Assembly: GCF_006335115.1 (NCBI RefSeq)
Contig: NZ_VDMJ01000006.1
Coordinates: forward strand, 219,883 to 264,701
Origin: Streptomyces sp. NP160
GTDB lineage: Bacteria > Actinomycetota > Actinomycetes > Actinomycetales > Quadrisphaeraceae
Direction: 5' to 3'
Length of the DNA stretch: 44,819 nucleotides
Each line of letters begins with the position of its first letter. Positions within the stretch are counted from its first letter, which is position 1. The position numbers and the translations under genes were made by a program. The notes beneath the pieces are model-generated. The model saw nothing but the letters and a program-made list of their open reading frames with translations, did no database searches and had not been told where the DNA came from. Positions 15,864-23,352 of this stretch are shown piece by piece.

Positions 15864-17290
15864 CGCTGTCCTCCTGCGGTGGTCTCGGCGTGCTCGGGCG
15901 TCCGGGGGCGGGGGATGGCCCCCGCCGGCGCTGCGGCCGGCGCGACGCGGCGCGCGGTCTTCTTCCAGTCGGTGCGGCCGCGCACGGTGCGCCAGAAGGC
16001 CCACCACACGGCGACCTGCAGCAGGTAGGCGTAGGCGGCGTTGGCCACGGACAGCAGCGCCGCGCGGCGCCGCGTGACGTGCCCGCCGGTGGTCTCGCGG
16101 TACAGCGGCCCCCACATGACGTGCGGGACGATGCCGAAGACCACGGCGAGGGGCAGCAGCCCCCAGGCCCCGCTGACCCACCAGCCGGACGCGCCGCCCG
16201 CGGTGGACAGCGCGTAGTGCACGTCCACGGCGATCGCCGCCGGGAAGACCACGGCGCCGACGAGCTGCGTCCACGGCACGGACAGGTAGTAGGTGATCTC
16301 CAGGGCCGCGGTGAGGGGGACGTTCGGGGAGGTCACCACCTGCCACCAGTACCTGGCGCACTGCATGCCGCCCTGGGCCCACCGGCTGCGCTGCCGCAGC
16401 AGCGGCTTCACGGTGCGCAGCCCGGTCTGGGCCACGAAGGTCTCCCCGCAGTACTCGGTGCGCCCGCCCGTGAGCAGCACGTGCAGGCCCAGCTCGAAGT
16501 CCTCCAGCAGCGAGCCGTGCCAGGGCGAGCCGTGCTCGGCGGCGATCCGGTCCAGCGCCGACAGGCGCGTGAACTGGCCGTTGCCGCCCATGCCGACGCT
16601 GCCGGTGGCGCGCCGCAGGGTCTGCATGGCCGCGATGGGACCGGAGAACTCCAGGTCCTGCAGCTGCACCAGGAGGGGGTCGCCGCCGGGTGCGCGGGAC
16701 GTCGCGAGCTGCAGCGGGCAGGTGCTCGTCAGCGCGTCGACGTCCTCCACCACGCGCACCAGCACCTGCACCGCGGAGACGGTCGGGTCGCCGAAGAGCG
16801 TGGGACCGCACACGGTGGCCAGGCAGGACCTGTCGAGGCGGGCGTCGGCGTCCACCACGCCCACCACGACGCGGGTCCGGTCGACCTCGGGCCCGAGCGC
16901 CGCGTCGATCGCGCGCCAGGCGGCGTTGAGGGCCGCGCCCTTGCCCTGCCGCGCCTCGGGGAGGCGCCGGCTGACCAGGCGGACCTGCGGGCGGGTGGCG
17001 GCCAGCTGCGCGAGCAGGGTGCCGGTGGCGTCGGAGGAGGCGTCGTCGACGCACCAGACGACGGCGTCCGGGAAGGTGGTGACGAGGTGGTCGACCGTGC
17101 CGACGACCACGCCCTCCTCGTCCAGGCACGGGACCACGAGGTGGAAGGCGTGGTCGGCGCGCGCCGCGGGGAGGTGGTCGCCGCGGCGCACGAAGCGGTG
17201 AGTGATGAGCCCGACGTACGCCAGGAAGGCCACGCAGAGCAGGAACGCCGCGGTGTTCAGCAGCGCCAGCCAGGAGCGGGGGTCATCCAC
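15860..17290 (-). CDS. Membrane-bound processive GT2 glycosyltransferase (polysaccharide synthase)
   Basis: A 476-aa protein. An N-terminal membrane helix (AFLLCVAFLAYVGLITH) leads to a cytosolic GT-A domain, and three to four membrane helices form the C-terminal third. Catalytic motifs of processive beta-glycosyltransferases are all visible: CVDDASSDAT, GVVDADARLD (DxD), LLEDFELGLH (the ED acceptor-base motif) and QRSRWAQGG (QxxRW). This organisation matches synthases of hyaluronan, cellulose and poly-GlcNAc type; the sugar cannot be told from sequence. GTG 17290 lies inside the end of the exosortase gene (8-base overlap), and its stop overlaps the next start by four bases. Being co-translated with an exosortase and wecB suggests exopolysaccharide production linked to surface-protein anchoring. 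Confidence 0.88.
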   Translation of the reverse strand: MDDPRSWLALLNTAAFLLCVAFLAYVGLITHRFVRRGDHLPAARADHAFHLVVPCLDEEGVVVGTVDHLVTTFPDAVVWCVDDASSDATGTLLAQLAATRPQVRLVSRRLPEARQGKGAALNAAWRAIDAALGPEVDRTRVVVGVVDADARLDRSCLATVCGPTLFGDPTVSAVQVLVRVVEDVDALTSTCPLQLATSRAPGGDPLLVQLQDLEFSGPIAAMQTLRRATGSVGMGGNGQFTRLSALDRIAAEHGSPWHGSLLEDFELGLHVLLTGGRTEYCGETFVAQTGLRTVKPLLRQRSRWAQGGMQCARYWWQVVTSPNVPLTAALEITYYLSVPWTQLVGAVVFPAAIAVDVHYALSTAGGASGWWVSGAWGLLPLAVVFGIVPHVMWGPLYRETTGGHVTRRRAALLSVANAAYAYLLQVAVWWAFWRTVRGRTDWKKTARRVAPAAAPAGAIPRPRTPEHAETTAGGQR

Positions 17291-17864
17291 GGCGCACCCC
17301 CCTCGCCCCGCGGGTCACCAGGAAGAGGAAGAGCAGAGCGGCGCCCACCACGCCGACGGTGCTGACGGTGGTGCCCACCAGCACGTGCGTGGCGGAGTAG
17401 CCGCGCTCCAGGCCGAGCGCGCGGATGCCGCAGAGGATCACCAGCAGCCGCACCTGGTTCGTCACCGCGACGACGGCGACGGCGGCGCCGAGGGCCGCCA
17501 GCGTGCGGGGCGCCGAGGCTCGCTGGAGCGTCAGCACCAGACCCGCCGCGAGCAGGAACGGCACCAGGAGGAAGGCGACGGTGCAGCCCAGGGTGATGCC
17601 GTAGCCGACGGCGCGCCCGTCCAGGTCGAAGGTGACGGCGGTGCCGACGCGCTGGACGTCGGGCGTGCCGACGGCCCTCGCCACCTGCTCCGAGACCGCG
17701 GCCTCGGCGACCCGCAGCCACCGGCCGCCGACCAGCACGGCGACGACGGCGGTGGCGGTCCCGGCGGCGACGGCAGGCCTGGCCAGCCCGAGGTCGAGGT
17801 CGTTCTCGACCGCCAGCGCCGCGAGCTGCTCGCGCGGTGACGCCGGGGTGGCGGGGGTGCTCAC
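17283..17864 (-). CDS. Exosortase/archaeosortase family transpeptidase
   Basis: A 193-aa integral membrane protein with four to five helices. The conserved active-site trio of the exosortase/archaeosortase superfamily is recognisable: Cys94 in GYGITLGCTVAFLLVP, Arg139 in VTNQVRLLVILCG, and His160 in GYSATHVLVGTTVS, each at the start or end of a membrane helix as in the family. The superfamily cleaves C-terminal PEP-CTERM-like signals on the outer face of the membrane and transfers the protein to a surface acceptor. It is short relative to proteobacterial EpsH, like other actinobacterial and archaeal forms. GTG 17864 overlaps the upstream stop by four bases. The likely substrate is encoded two genes downstream. 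Confidence 0.83.
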   Translation of the reverse strand: MSTPATPASPREQLAALAVENDLDLGLARPAVAAGTATAVVAVLVGGRWLRVAEAAVSEQVARAVGTPDVQRVGTAVTFDLDGRAVGYGITLGCTVAFLLVPFLLAAGLVLTLQRASAPRTLAALGAAVAVVAVTNQVRLLVILCGIRALGLERGYSATHVLVGTTVSTVGVVGAALLFLFLVTRGARGVRRG

Positions 17865-18799
17865 CGGGTGGCCCGGTGGCGGGCGGAGAGCAGGTCGCCC
17901 TCGGCCGCCACCCAGACCTCGGCCAGGGACGTCTGCCCGCGCCGCACCGCGCTCCCGGCGCGCGCCTGCGGCGCCGCCGAGCGGAGCTGCTCGAGCACGC
18001 GCTCGGAGACGGCGAGCGGTCCCTCCTCGGGGGTGCTGGTGGACAGGACGCCGAACTGGCGGGCGCCGGTGCGGGCGACGACGCCGGCGGAGCCCGAGGA
18101 CTCCCGCAGCGCGCCGGCGAGCCGGCGGAGAGCGCGGGTGGAGCTGACGGTGCCGACGTCCACCACGGTGACCGCGGCCGGCTCGGCCAGGGAGCGGCCG
18201 CGGTCGTCCTCGTGCTGGAGCAGCTGGCCCCACGAGCGGCGGTCGGGCAGGCGGGTCAGGTGGTCGCGGCTGGACGGCTTCCGGGCCCAGTCCTCGCGGC
18301 GCTCCTGGTCCACGCGGTGCAGCTCCCGCGCCAGCGTGGCGCCGAGGAAGGAGGCGTTGCGCGTGACGCGGGCCCGCAGGGCGTCGTCGTCGGTGGTGGG
18401 CGTCCTGGACCAGCCGCACAGGGAGCCGACCAGGCGGCCGCCCTGGAGCAGCGGCGCGCCCACGTAGGCGCGCAGGCCGAAGCGCTCGGCCTTGGCGCGC
18501 ACCTCCGGGTCGCGGCGGCGGCGCAGGTCACCCGCGAGCGCCGCCTCCGGGCCGCGCTGGAGGGAGGCGCACAGCGTGTCCTCCCAGCGGTGCTCGGCAC
18601 CCACCGGGACGACGCAGCCCTCCGTGCCGGCCAGCACGGTCCAGCCACCGGCGACGACGCGGGCCACGCCCCACATCTCGAACCGGTCCCCGGCGTCGGC
18701 CGCCAGTCCGTCGAGGGTGAACGCGGTGCACGGCTCCCACAGCGCCGCTCCACCCGACACCTGGACCGCCAGCGCACTGTGCTCGACCAGCGTGGTCAT
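17861..18799 (-). CDS. GAF protein with degenerate GGDEF domain, first gene of the exosortase operon
   Basis: A 312-aa soluble protein. A GAF domain occupies about residues 10-160 (FTLDGLAADAGDRFEMWGVA, FGLRAYVGAPLLQGGRLVGS). A C-terminal region (about 175-310) keeps the diguanylate-cyclase skeleton: RDHLTRLPDRRSW corresponds to the usual DxLTGLxNRR. The GGDEF signature is replaced by TGARQFGVL, so cyclase activity is not expected. It may bind a ligand or GTP and regulate the operon products. ATG 18799 has GGAGGGG just upstream. Its stop overlaps the exosortase start (GTGA), so it is translationally coupled as the leading gene. The divergent AAA/LuxR regulator begins 274 bases away. Confidence 0.75.
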   Translation of the reverse strand: MTTLVEHSALAVQVSGGAALWEPCTAFTLDGLAADAGDRFEMWGVARVVAGGWTVLAGTEGCVVPVGAEHRWEDTLCASLQRGPEAALAGDLRRRRDPEVRAKAERFGLRAYVGAPLLQGGRLVGSLCGWSRTPTTDDDALRARVTRNASFLGATLARELHRVDQERREDWARKPSSRDHLTRLPDRRSWGQLLQHEDDRGRSLAEPAAVTVVDVGTVSSTRALRRLAGALRESSGSAGVVARTGARQFGVLSTSTPEEGPLAVSERVLEQLRSAAPQARAGSAVRRGQTSLAEVWVAAEGDLLSARHRATR

Positions 18800-19073
18800 G
18801 GTTCCCCTCCAGAGAGCTCCGCCGGTCTCCGCCCGCGCCTCTCGAGCGGATCCGGTGCTGGAGTGGTCGGCGGTCGCTCGGGGCGGCCGGAGGCCTCTGC
18901 CCATGACGGGTCGCCGGCCTGAGGGTGAGGACCTGCGGCGCTGCCCCCGGTGCGCGGAGGGGCTGGCCGCCACGGCGCGGCAGGGCGCGGCGCGCGCGGT
19001 GCAGCCGGGGGCGGTTCCCGGTCGGCGCCCACGAGGTGGGTTCCTCGGGCACTCCTTCTAGTACTTTTTGCCA
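18800..19073. promoter_or_regulatory. Divergent intergenic region between exosortase operon and AAA/LuxR regulator
   Basis: This 274-base gap should contain promoters for both directions. On the plus strand, TAGTAC (19059-19064) ends nine bases before ATG 19074, consistent with a leaderless transcript. A heptamer CTTCTAG occurs twice, at 19055-19061 and 19077-19083, one copy on each side of the start codon. The stretch around 19060-19075 is unusually AT-rich for the window. I see no gene and no clear minus-strand -10. Confidence 0.4.
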
Positions 19074-21926
19074 ATGCTTCTAGGTAGGGGAGCGCAGAGG
19101 CAGGCGCTCACCTCCGCGCTCTCCCGGGCGGCGACCGGTCAGGGGGCTTCGGTGCTGATCACCGGGCCACCGGGCAGCGGCCTCAGCGCGCTCCTCGAGG
19201 AGCTGGCCGAGGCGGCCTCCTCCGCCTCCGCGGACTGGCTGGTGCTGCGCGCCCGCGCTGCGCGGGATGAGTCCTCCCTGCCGCACGCCCTGCTCCACCA
19301 GGTGCTCAGCCCCCTGCTGGCCGAGCTCGACGGTGTGCTCGACGAGGGCCGCCGCTCCGCGCTGGAGGCCGCCGTCGGCGTCCGCGCCCCGGACGAGGGC
19401 CGGGTGCCCGTGGCGATGGCCGCCCTCGGAGCCCTGGAGGTGCTCGCCCGCCACCGCCCGGTGCTGGTGGCCGTGGACGACGCGCACTGGGCGGACCCGG
19501 GCAGCGCCGCCGTCCTCCGCTTCCTCGCCCGCCGGCTCGCCCGCACCGCGGTGTGCCTCGCGCAGGTGCTGCCGGACGAGCAGATGGCGCAGCCCCCCGC
19601 TGAGGCGGCAGCCGGCCGGACCGGGGGTGCCGGGACCGACGAGGTGGTGGTGGTGGTGGTGGAGCCCCTCGGCGACGCGGACTCGTTCGCCGTCATCGAC
19701 GCGGAACGACCCGACCTCGACCCGCTGCTGCGCACCGCCGTGGCCGAGCTGTCGGCCGGCCGTCCCCGCAGGCTGGTGGACCTGGCGCGCCTCACCGAGC
19801 CGCTCGGCGCGGCGGCCGGGCCGGACGCGCTCCGCCGGAGGCTGCTGCGCGGCTCCCCGCACCCGTCGGTGGCCGCGGCCCGCCGGGCCCTGGACGGGGT
19901 GCCTGAGGACGCGCGGCGCGAGCTGGCCGCGCGGGGGCTGCTCGACGACCCGGCCGGCGCGCACCTCACCGCCCTGGTGGCGCGCACGGGCACGGCCGCC
20001 GGGCAGCAGGCCGGCGCCCACGACCGGCTCTCTGCGGGGGAGCCCCCCGCGGCCGACCTCCTCCTGGCCGCCGTCGCGGCCGAGGCCGCAGAGGAGGCCG
20101 AGACGGCCGAGCTCCGCGCGGCCTGGGCGCTGCGCCTGGAGGAGGCCGCCCCAGCGGCGCCGCCCGCCGCGGGCCGGCGGATGGCGGCCGAAGCGCTGCG
20201 CCAGCGCGTGCTCGCCGACCCGGCGGCCGCGGCGGGCCTGGCAGGTCCCCTCGAGGCTGCGGCGCGCTCCCTGCTCGGGGTGGACGCCCAGCGCAGCGGG
20301 GAGCTCTTCGCCCTGGCCGCCGACCTGCACCTCGCCGCCGACGGCGGGAGCGGCGCAGCGGAGCCCGGCTCGGCCGGCGCTGCCGCGCTGCACCGGGCGG
20401 CCGAGGTGGCGCTCGCAAGCGGCCGCACCGGGCGCGCCCACGACCTGGCTGCGCGCGCCGCAGCGACGGACGGCGGGGGTGCTCGCAGCAGCGCCTCCTC
20501 CGGAGCGCACGAGCGCTGGCGCGGGCTCGCGGCCCTGGCCCGCGGCGACCGGGCCGCCGCCGTGGAGCACCTGCAGGACGCGCTGGGCCACCTCGCGGCC
20601 GCGGCAGCCACCGCGCAGGGCCCCGGGGTCGCCGGAGGTGAGGGGGACGCCGGCGCGTCGGGAGCAACCGAGGAGGTCCTGGCCACCGGCACGGCGCTCG
20701 TGCTGGTGGCCGGACGCCGCGCGAGGCCGCTCGCCGCGCTGGACGCCGCCCTGCCGGTGCTGCCCGCGGACGTCGCCGCCCGGCTGCGCTCGGTCTCCCG
20801 GCTCGCCCTGCCGTGGGACCGCACCGGCCCCGCGGAGCAGCGGCGCGCCCTGGACGACGCGCTCGAGGTGCTCTCGGGCGCCGGACTGCCGGTGCTGCGC
20901 CTCGCAGCCGACGCCGGCCGCCTGCTCGGCCGGAGCCAGCAGGTGGGCAGCCTCTGCCGGTCGATCGCGGCCGCCTGGCCCACCACCGGTCCCGCCGCGG
21001 TGGACCTCCACCTGGCCCTGGTCGCGGTCTCGCTGGACCTCACCGGGGTCCCGGAGGCGCGCCACCACGTGCAGCAGGCGCGAGCGGCGCTGCGCCACGC
21101 GCCCGAGGCGGCCGCGGCCGTCGGGCAGGCCGAGCTGCTCCTGGAGCGCCTGGGGAGCGGCCAGGTCCCGGACGGGGCGCTGCCGGACGCCGTCGACCTG
21201 CCCGAGAGCACGGAGCGCTCCGGCGCCGTGTGGTGCCGCGCCCACGCCCACCGCCTGCGGGGGGACCTGGCCGCAGCGGCCGCGGAGCTGCTCGCGCTGT
21301 GGCCGCCGGACGGCGCCCCCGCCGACGCCGGCGCCCTCCTGAACGCCCTCCCCACGGTCCATGCGCTGCGCGAGTCGGGTGCGGACCCGGCGGCCCTGGC
21401 CCGCGTGGTCGAGCAGGTCACCGCGTGGGCCGCCGGCAGCGGGGCGCCGCTGGCGGTCTCCAGCGCCCTCGCGTCGCGCGCCACCGCCAGCGAGGACCCC
21501 GCCGAGCAGCGGGCGCTGCTGGAGGAGGCGGTCGCGGCTGCGGGCCAGGGGCCGGCGGCCGCGGCGCCGCAGCTGGCCCTCGGCATGCTGCTGCGCCGCT
21601 CGCGGCACGGGGTCTGGGCGCGCGAGCCGCTCGGGGCGGCCCTGCGGATCTTCGAGGACCACGGCTCCACGGCCTTCGCCGAGCTCGCGCGCCGAGAGCT
21701 CGAGGCGACAGCGCCCCAGCGCCCGCCCCGCCCGATGGGGTCGGCGGTGCTCACCGGCCAGGAGCGCACCGTCGCGTCGCTGGCGGCCAAGGGCCTCGCC
21801 AACGCCGACATCGCCCGCAGCCTGGGGATCAGCGCGCGCACGGTGGCCCACCACCTCCAGCACGTCTACGCCAAGCTCGGGGTGCCCGGTCGACAGCACC
21901 TCCGGGCCCGGCTGGAGGACCGGTGA
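19074..21926 (+). CDS. Large AAA-ATPase/LuxR-type transcriptional regulator
   Basis: A 950-aa protein with the layout of MalT/LAL regulators. An N-terminal nucleotide-binding domain (LLGRGAQRQALTSALS, ITGPPGSGLSALLEEL, VLVAVDDAHWADPGSAAVL) is followed by a long Ala/Leu-rich helical region of probable TPR-like repeats (about 330-870). A C-terminal LuxR HTH (about 890-950) reads LTGQERTVASLAAKGLAN and SLGISARTVAHHLQHVYAKL. The Walker B region DDAHWAD is intact, but in Walker A (GPPGSGLS) the lysine is replaced by leucine, so ATP use may be altered or lost. It is divergent from the exosortase operon and could regulate it (inference). ATG 19074 is preferred; TTG 19068 is an in-frame alternative. 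Confidence 0.87.
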   Translation: MLLGRGAQRQALTSALSRAATGQGASVLITGPPGSGLSALLEELAEAASSASADWLVLRARAARDESSLPHALLHQVLSPLLAELDGVLDEGRRSALEAAVGVRAPDEGRVPVAMAALGALEVLARHRPVLVAVDDAHWADPGSAAVLRFLARRLARTAVCLAQVLPDEQMAQPPAEAAAGRTGGAGTDEVVVVVVEPLGDADSFAVIDAERPDLDPLLRTAVAELSAGRPRRLVDLARLTEPLGAAAGPDALRRRLLRGSPHPSVAAARRALDGVPEDARRELAARGLLDDPAGAHLTALVARTGTAAGQQAGAHDRLSAGEPPAADLLLAAVAAEAAEEAETAELRAAWALRLEEAAPAAPPAAGRRMAAEALRQRVLADPAAAAGLAGPLEAAARSLLGVDAQRSGELFALAADLHLAADGGSGAAEPGSAGAAALHRAAEVALASGRTGRAHDLAARAAATDGGGARSSASSGAHERWRGLAALARGDRAAAVEHLQDALGHLAAAAATAQGPGVAGGEGDAGASGATEEVLATGTALVLVAGRRARPLAALDAALPVLPADVAARLRSVSRLALPWDRTGPAEQRRALDDALEVLSGAGLPVLRLAADAGRLLGRSQQVGSLCRSIAAAWPTTGPAAVDLHLALVAVSLDLTGVPEARHHVQQARAALRHAPEAAAAVGQAELLLERLGSGQVPDGALPDAVDLPESTERSGAVWCRAHAHRLRGDLAAAAAELLALWPPDGAPADAGALLNALPTVHALRESGADPAALARVVEQVTAWAAGSGAPLAVSSALASRATASEDPAEQRALLEEAVAAAGQGPAAAAPQLALGMLLRRSRHGVWAREPLGAALRIFEDHGSTAFAELARRELEATAPQRPPRPMGSAVLTGQERTVASLAAKGLANADIARSLGISARTVAHHLQHVYAKLGVPGRQHLRARLEDR

Positions 21927-21949
21927 CGGGCGCCGCGCACCCCCGGGCC

Positions 21950-22327
21950 TCAGTCGAGGTCGCCGGCTCCACGCGCGCGGGCCGCGGCCTGTCCGCTGCT
22001 GCGCACGCCGTACTTGCGGCGCGCCGCGGCCAGGTGCTGCACCACCGTGCCCTGGGCCACGCCCAGGGCCTCCGCGATGCCGGTGGTCGAGAGGCCCCGC
22101 TCGACGTGGAGCAGCACGTCGCGCTCGCGCGGCGTCAGCACCACGGCCACCCGCCGGGAGCGCTCGGCCTCCTCCAGGCGGCGCAGGTCGTCCTCGGAGA
22201 CGAGCACCGCGCGGGACCCGCGGCTGCTGCTCAGGACGACGCGCACCTCACCACCGGCCACGGCGTCGAGCAGGCGCAGCCAGTCCTGCGAGGAGGCGGT
22301 GGCCTCGTGCCTCGGGTGAGCGGGCAT
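21950..22327 (-). CDS. LuxR-type HTH protein with Phd/YefM-like N-terminus
   Basis: A 125-aa protein. Residues about 15-55 (QDWLRLLDAVAGGEVRVVLS, then RGSRAVLVSEDDLRRLEEA) follow the pattern of Phd/YefM antitoxins: a helix, an 'eGE.vvv' strand, a 'g.pavlvS..dl..L' strand-helix. Residues about 62-110 form a LuxR/GerE HTH (VLTPRERDVLLHVERGLSTT, GIAEALGVAQGTVVQHLAAA, RRKYGVRS). There is no receiver domain. ATG 22327 directly follows the palindrome CAGGACGTCCTG, a plausible self-binding site; the frame upstream of it is Arg/Cys-rich and unconvincing. No toxin gene is adjacent, so it is more likely a stand-alone transcription factor than an antitoxin. It is convergent with the AAA/LuxR gene. Confidence 0.75.
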   Translation of the reverse strand: MPAHPRHEATASSQDWLRLLDAVAGGEVRVVLSSSRGSRAVLVSEDDLRRLEEAERSRRVAVVLTPRERDVLLHVERGLSTTGIAEALGVAQGTVVQHLAAARRKYGVRSSGQAAARARGAGDLD

Positions 22328-22339
22328 CAGGACGTCCTG
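22328..22339. promoter_or_regulatory. Palindrome at the Phd/LuxR start codon
   Basis: CAGGACGTCCTG is a perfect 12-base palindrome abutting the ATG of the minus-strand regulator. It overlaps the position where a -10 or Shine-Dalgarno element would be expected. It may be an autoregulatory operator; this is inference from position and symmetry only. Confidence 0.35.
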
Positions 22340-22440
22340 TCCGGCGCGACGGCGGAGGTGCGTGCAGGGTGGACACAGTACGCGGCCGGCCCCTGCGGAC
22401 GGCGGGGTCACGACCTCGTCAGCCACCCGGAGCCCCACCC

Positions 22441-23220
22441 GTGGTGAGCACCGGGGCGGGCGAGCGCGGGGGAGGTGAGGACCTGGAGGAGCACCAGCCC
22501 CGCCGGACGGCGCTGCGGGCGGCGCGCGCCCTGCGAGCCGCCGCCGGTGCCGACGCGCCCGCCACCGACCTGGCCGACCGCCTGGCGGCCGCGGCGGCGG
22601 AGGCCCTCGGGGCCGAGGGCGCCACCATCAGCGCCCTGTTCGCCCCCGGCATGTCGGTGCCCGTGGGGGTCAGCGACCAGGTGGCCGCGCGCGCCGAGCA
22701 GCTGCAGTTCACCGCCGGCGAGGGCCCCTGCTGGGAGGCCTACCGGACGGGGGTCGCGGTGGTGGCCGACCTCTCGGACGTCCCCACGTCCCGCCGCCGC
22801 TGGCCCGCCTACGCGCGGGCCCTGCAGCACGAGACCGGCTACGCCCTGGTGGTGGCCGTGCCGGTCCGCCTCGCCTCCGGGCTCCTCGTGGCCCTCAACA
22901 CCTACGAGGCGTCCCCCGCCGGCCCGCCCTGGTGGCTCGACGCCTCCCGGGTGGGCGCGGCCCTCGGTGAGGTGCTGGACGAGGCCTCCCCGCCCCCCTC
23001 GGCCGGGGGAGCCGTGTGGCTCGACTCCTCCACCACCGCACGCCGCAGCACCGTGTGGACGGCCGAGGCCGTGCTCATCGACAACGCGCCCTTCCTCGAC
23101 CACGACAGCGCGCTGGACGCCCTGCGCACCTACAGCCTCATCGAGGGCACGACCGTGGACGACGCCGCCGCCGCCCTCCTGGCCGGACGCCTGACCACGC
23201 GCGAGGTGCTGGGCCGCTGA
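22441..23220 (+). CDS. GAF protein with divergent ANTAR domain
   Basis: About 259 aa. The GAF domain (about 45-180) contains ISALFAPGMSVPVGVSDQ, FTAGEGPCWEAYRTG and GYALVVAVPVRLASGLLVAL. The C-terminal 55 residues align with ANTAR RNA-binding domains: RRSTVWTAEAVLIDN in place of the usual RdiIgqAkGiLMe, then DSALDALRTYSLIEGTTVDD and AAAALLAG. The conserved Gln/Lys-Gly-Ile block of ANTAR is not kept, so antitermination activity is uncertain. Compare the canonical copy at 30437-31168. GTG 22441 or the GTG three bases later may be the start; a CGGAG lies just upstream. It is divergent from the Phd/LuxR gene. Confidence 0.75.
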   Translation: MVSTGAGERGGGEDLEEHQPRRTALRAARALRAAAGADAPATDLADRLAAAAAEALGAEGATISALFAPGMSVPVGVSDQVAARAEQLQFTAGEGPCWEAYRTGVAVVADLSDVPTSRRRWPAYARALQHETGYALVVAVPVRLASGLLVALNTYEASPAGPPWWLDASRVGAALGEVLDEASPPPSAGGAVWLDSSTTARRSTVWTAEAVLIDNAPFLDHDSALDALRTYSLIEGTTVDDAAAALLAGRLTTREVLGR

Positions 23221-23352
23221 GCGCCCGCTGAGCGCCCACTGAGCACCGCTGGCCGGGGCCGACCGCGCGGCGCACGCGCACGGCCCGGGCGTCGCCTACC
23301 CTCGGACCCGGCCGCCGAGCACGCTGACGGTCGAGCTCGAGAGCGGAGACCT

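Noticed and set aside
19080-21899. Large antisense frames opposite the AAA/LuxR gene
   Set aside because: Their translations are Gly/Arg/Gln- or Ser/Arg-rich without domains, while the plus-strand frame has clear ATPase and HTH motifs.
21950-22440. Toxin-antitoxin pair with the Phd-like protein as antitoxin
   Set aside because: Neighbours are a LuxR regulator and a GAF protein; no small toxin gene is present on either strand.
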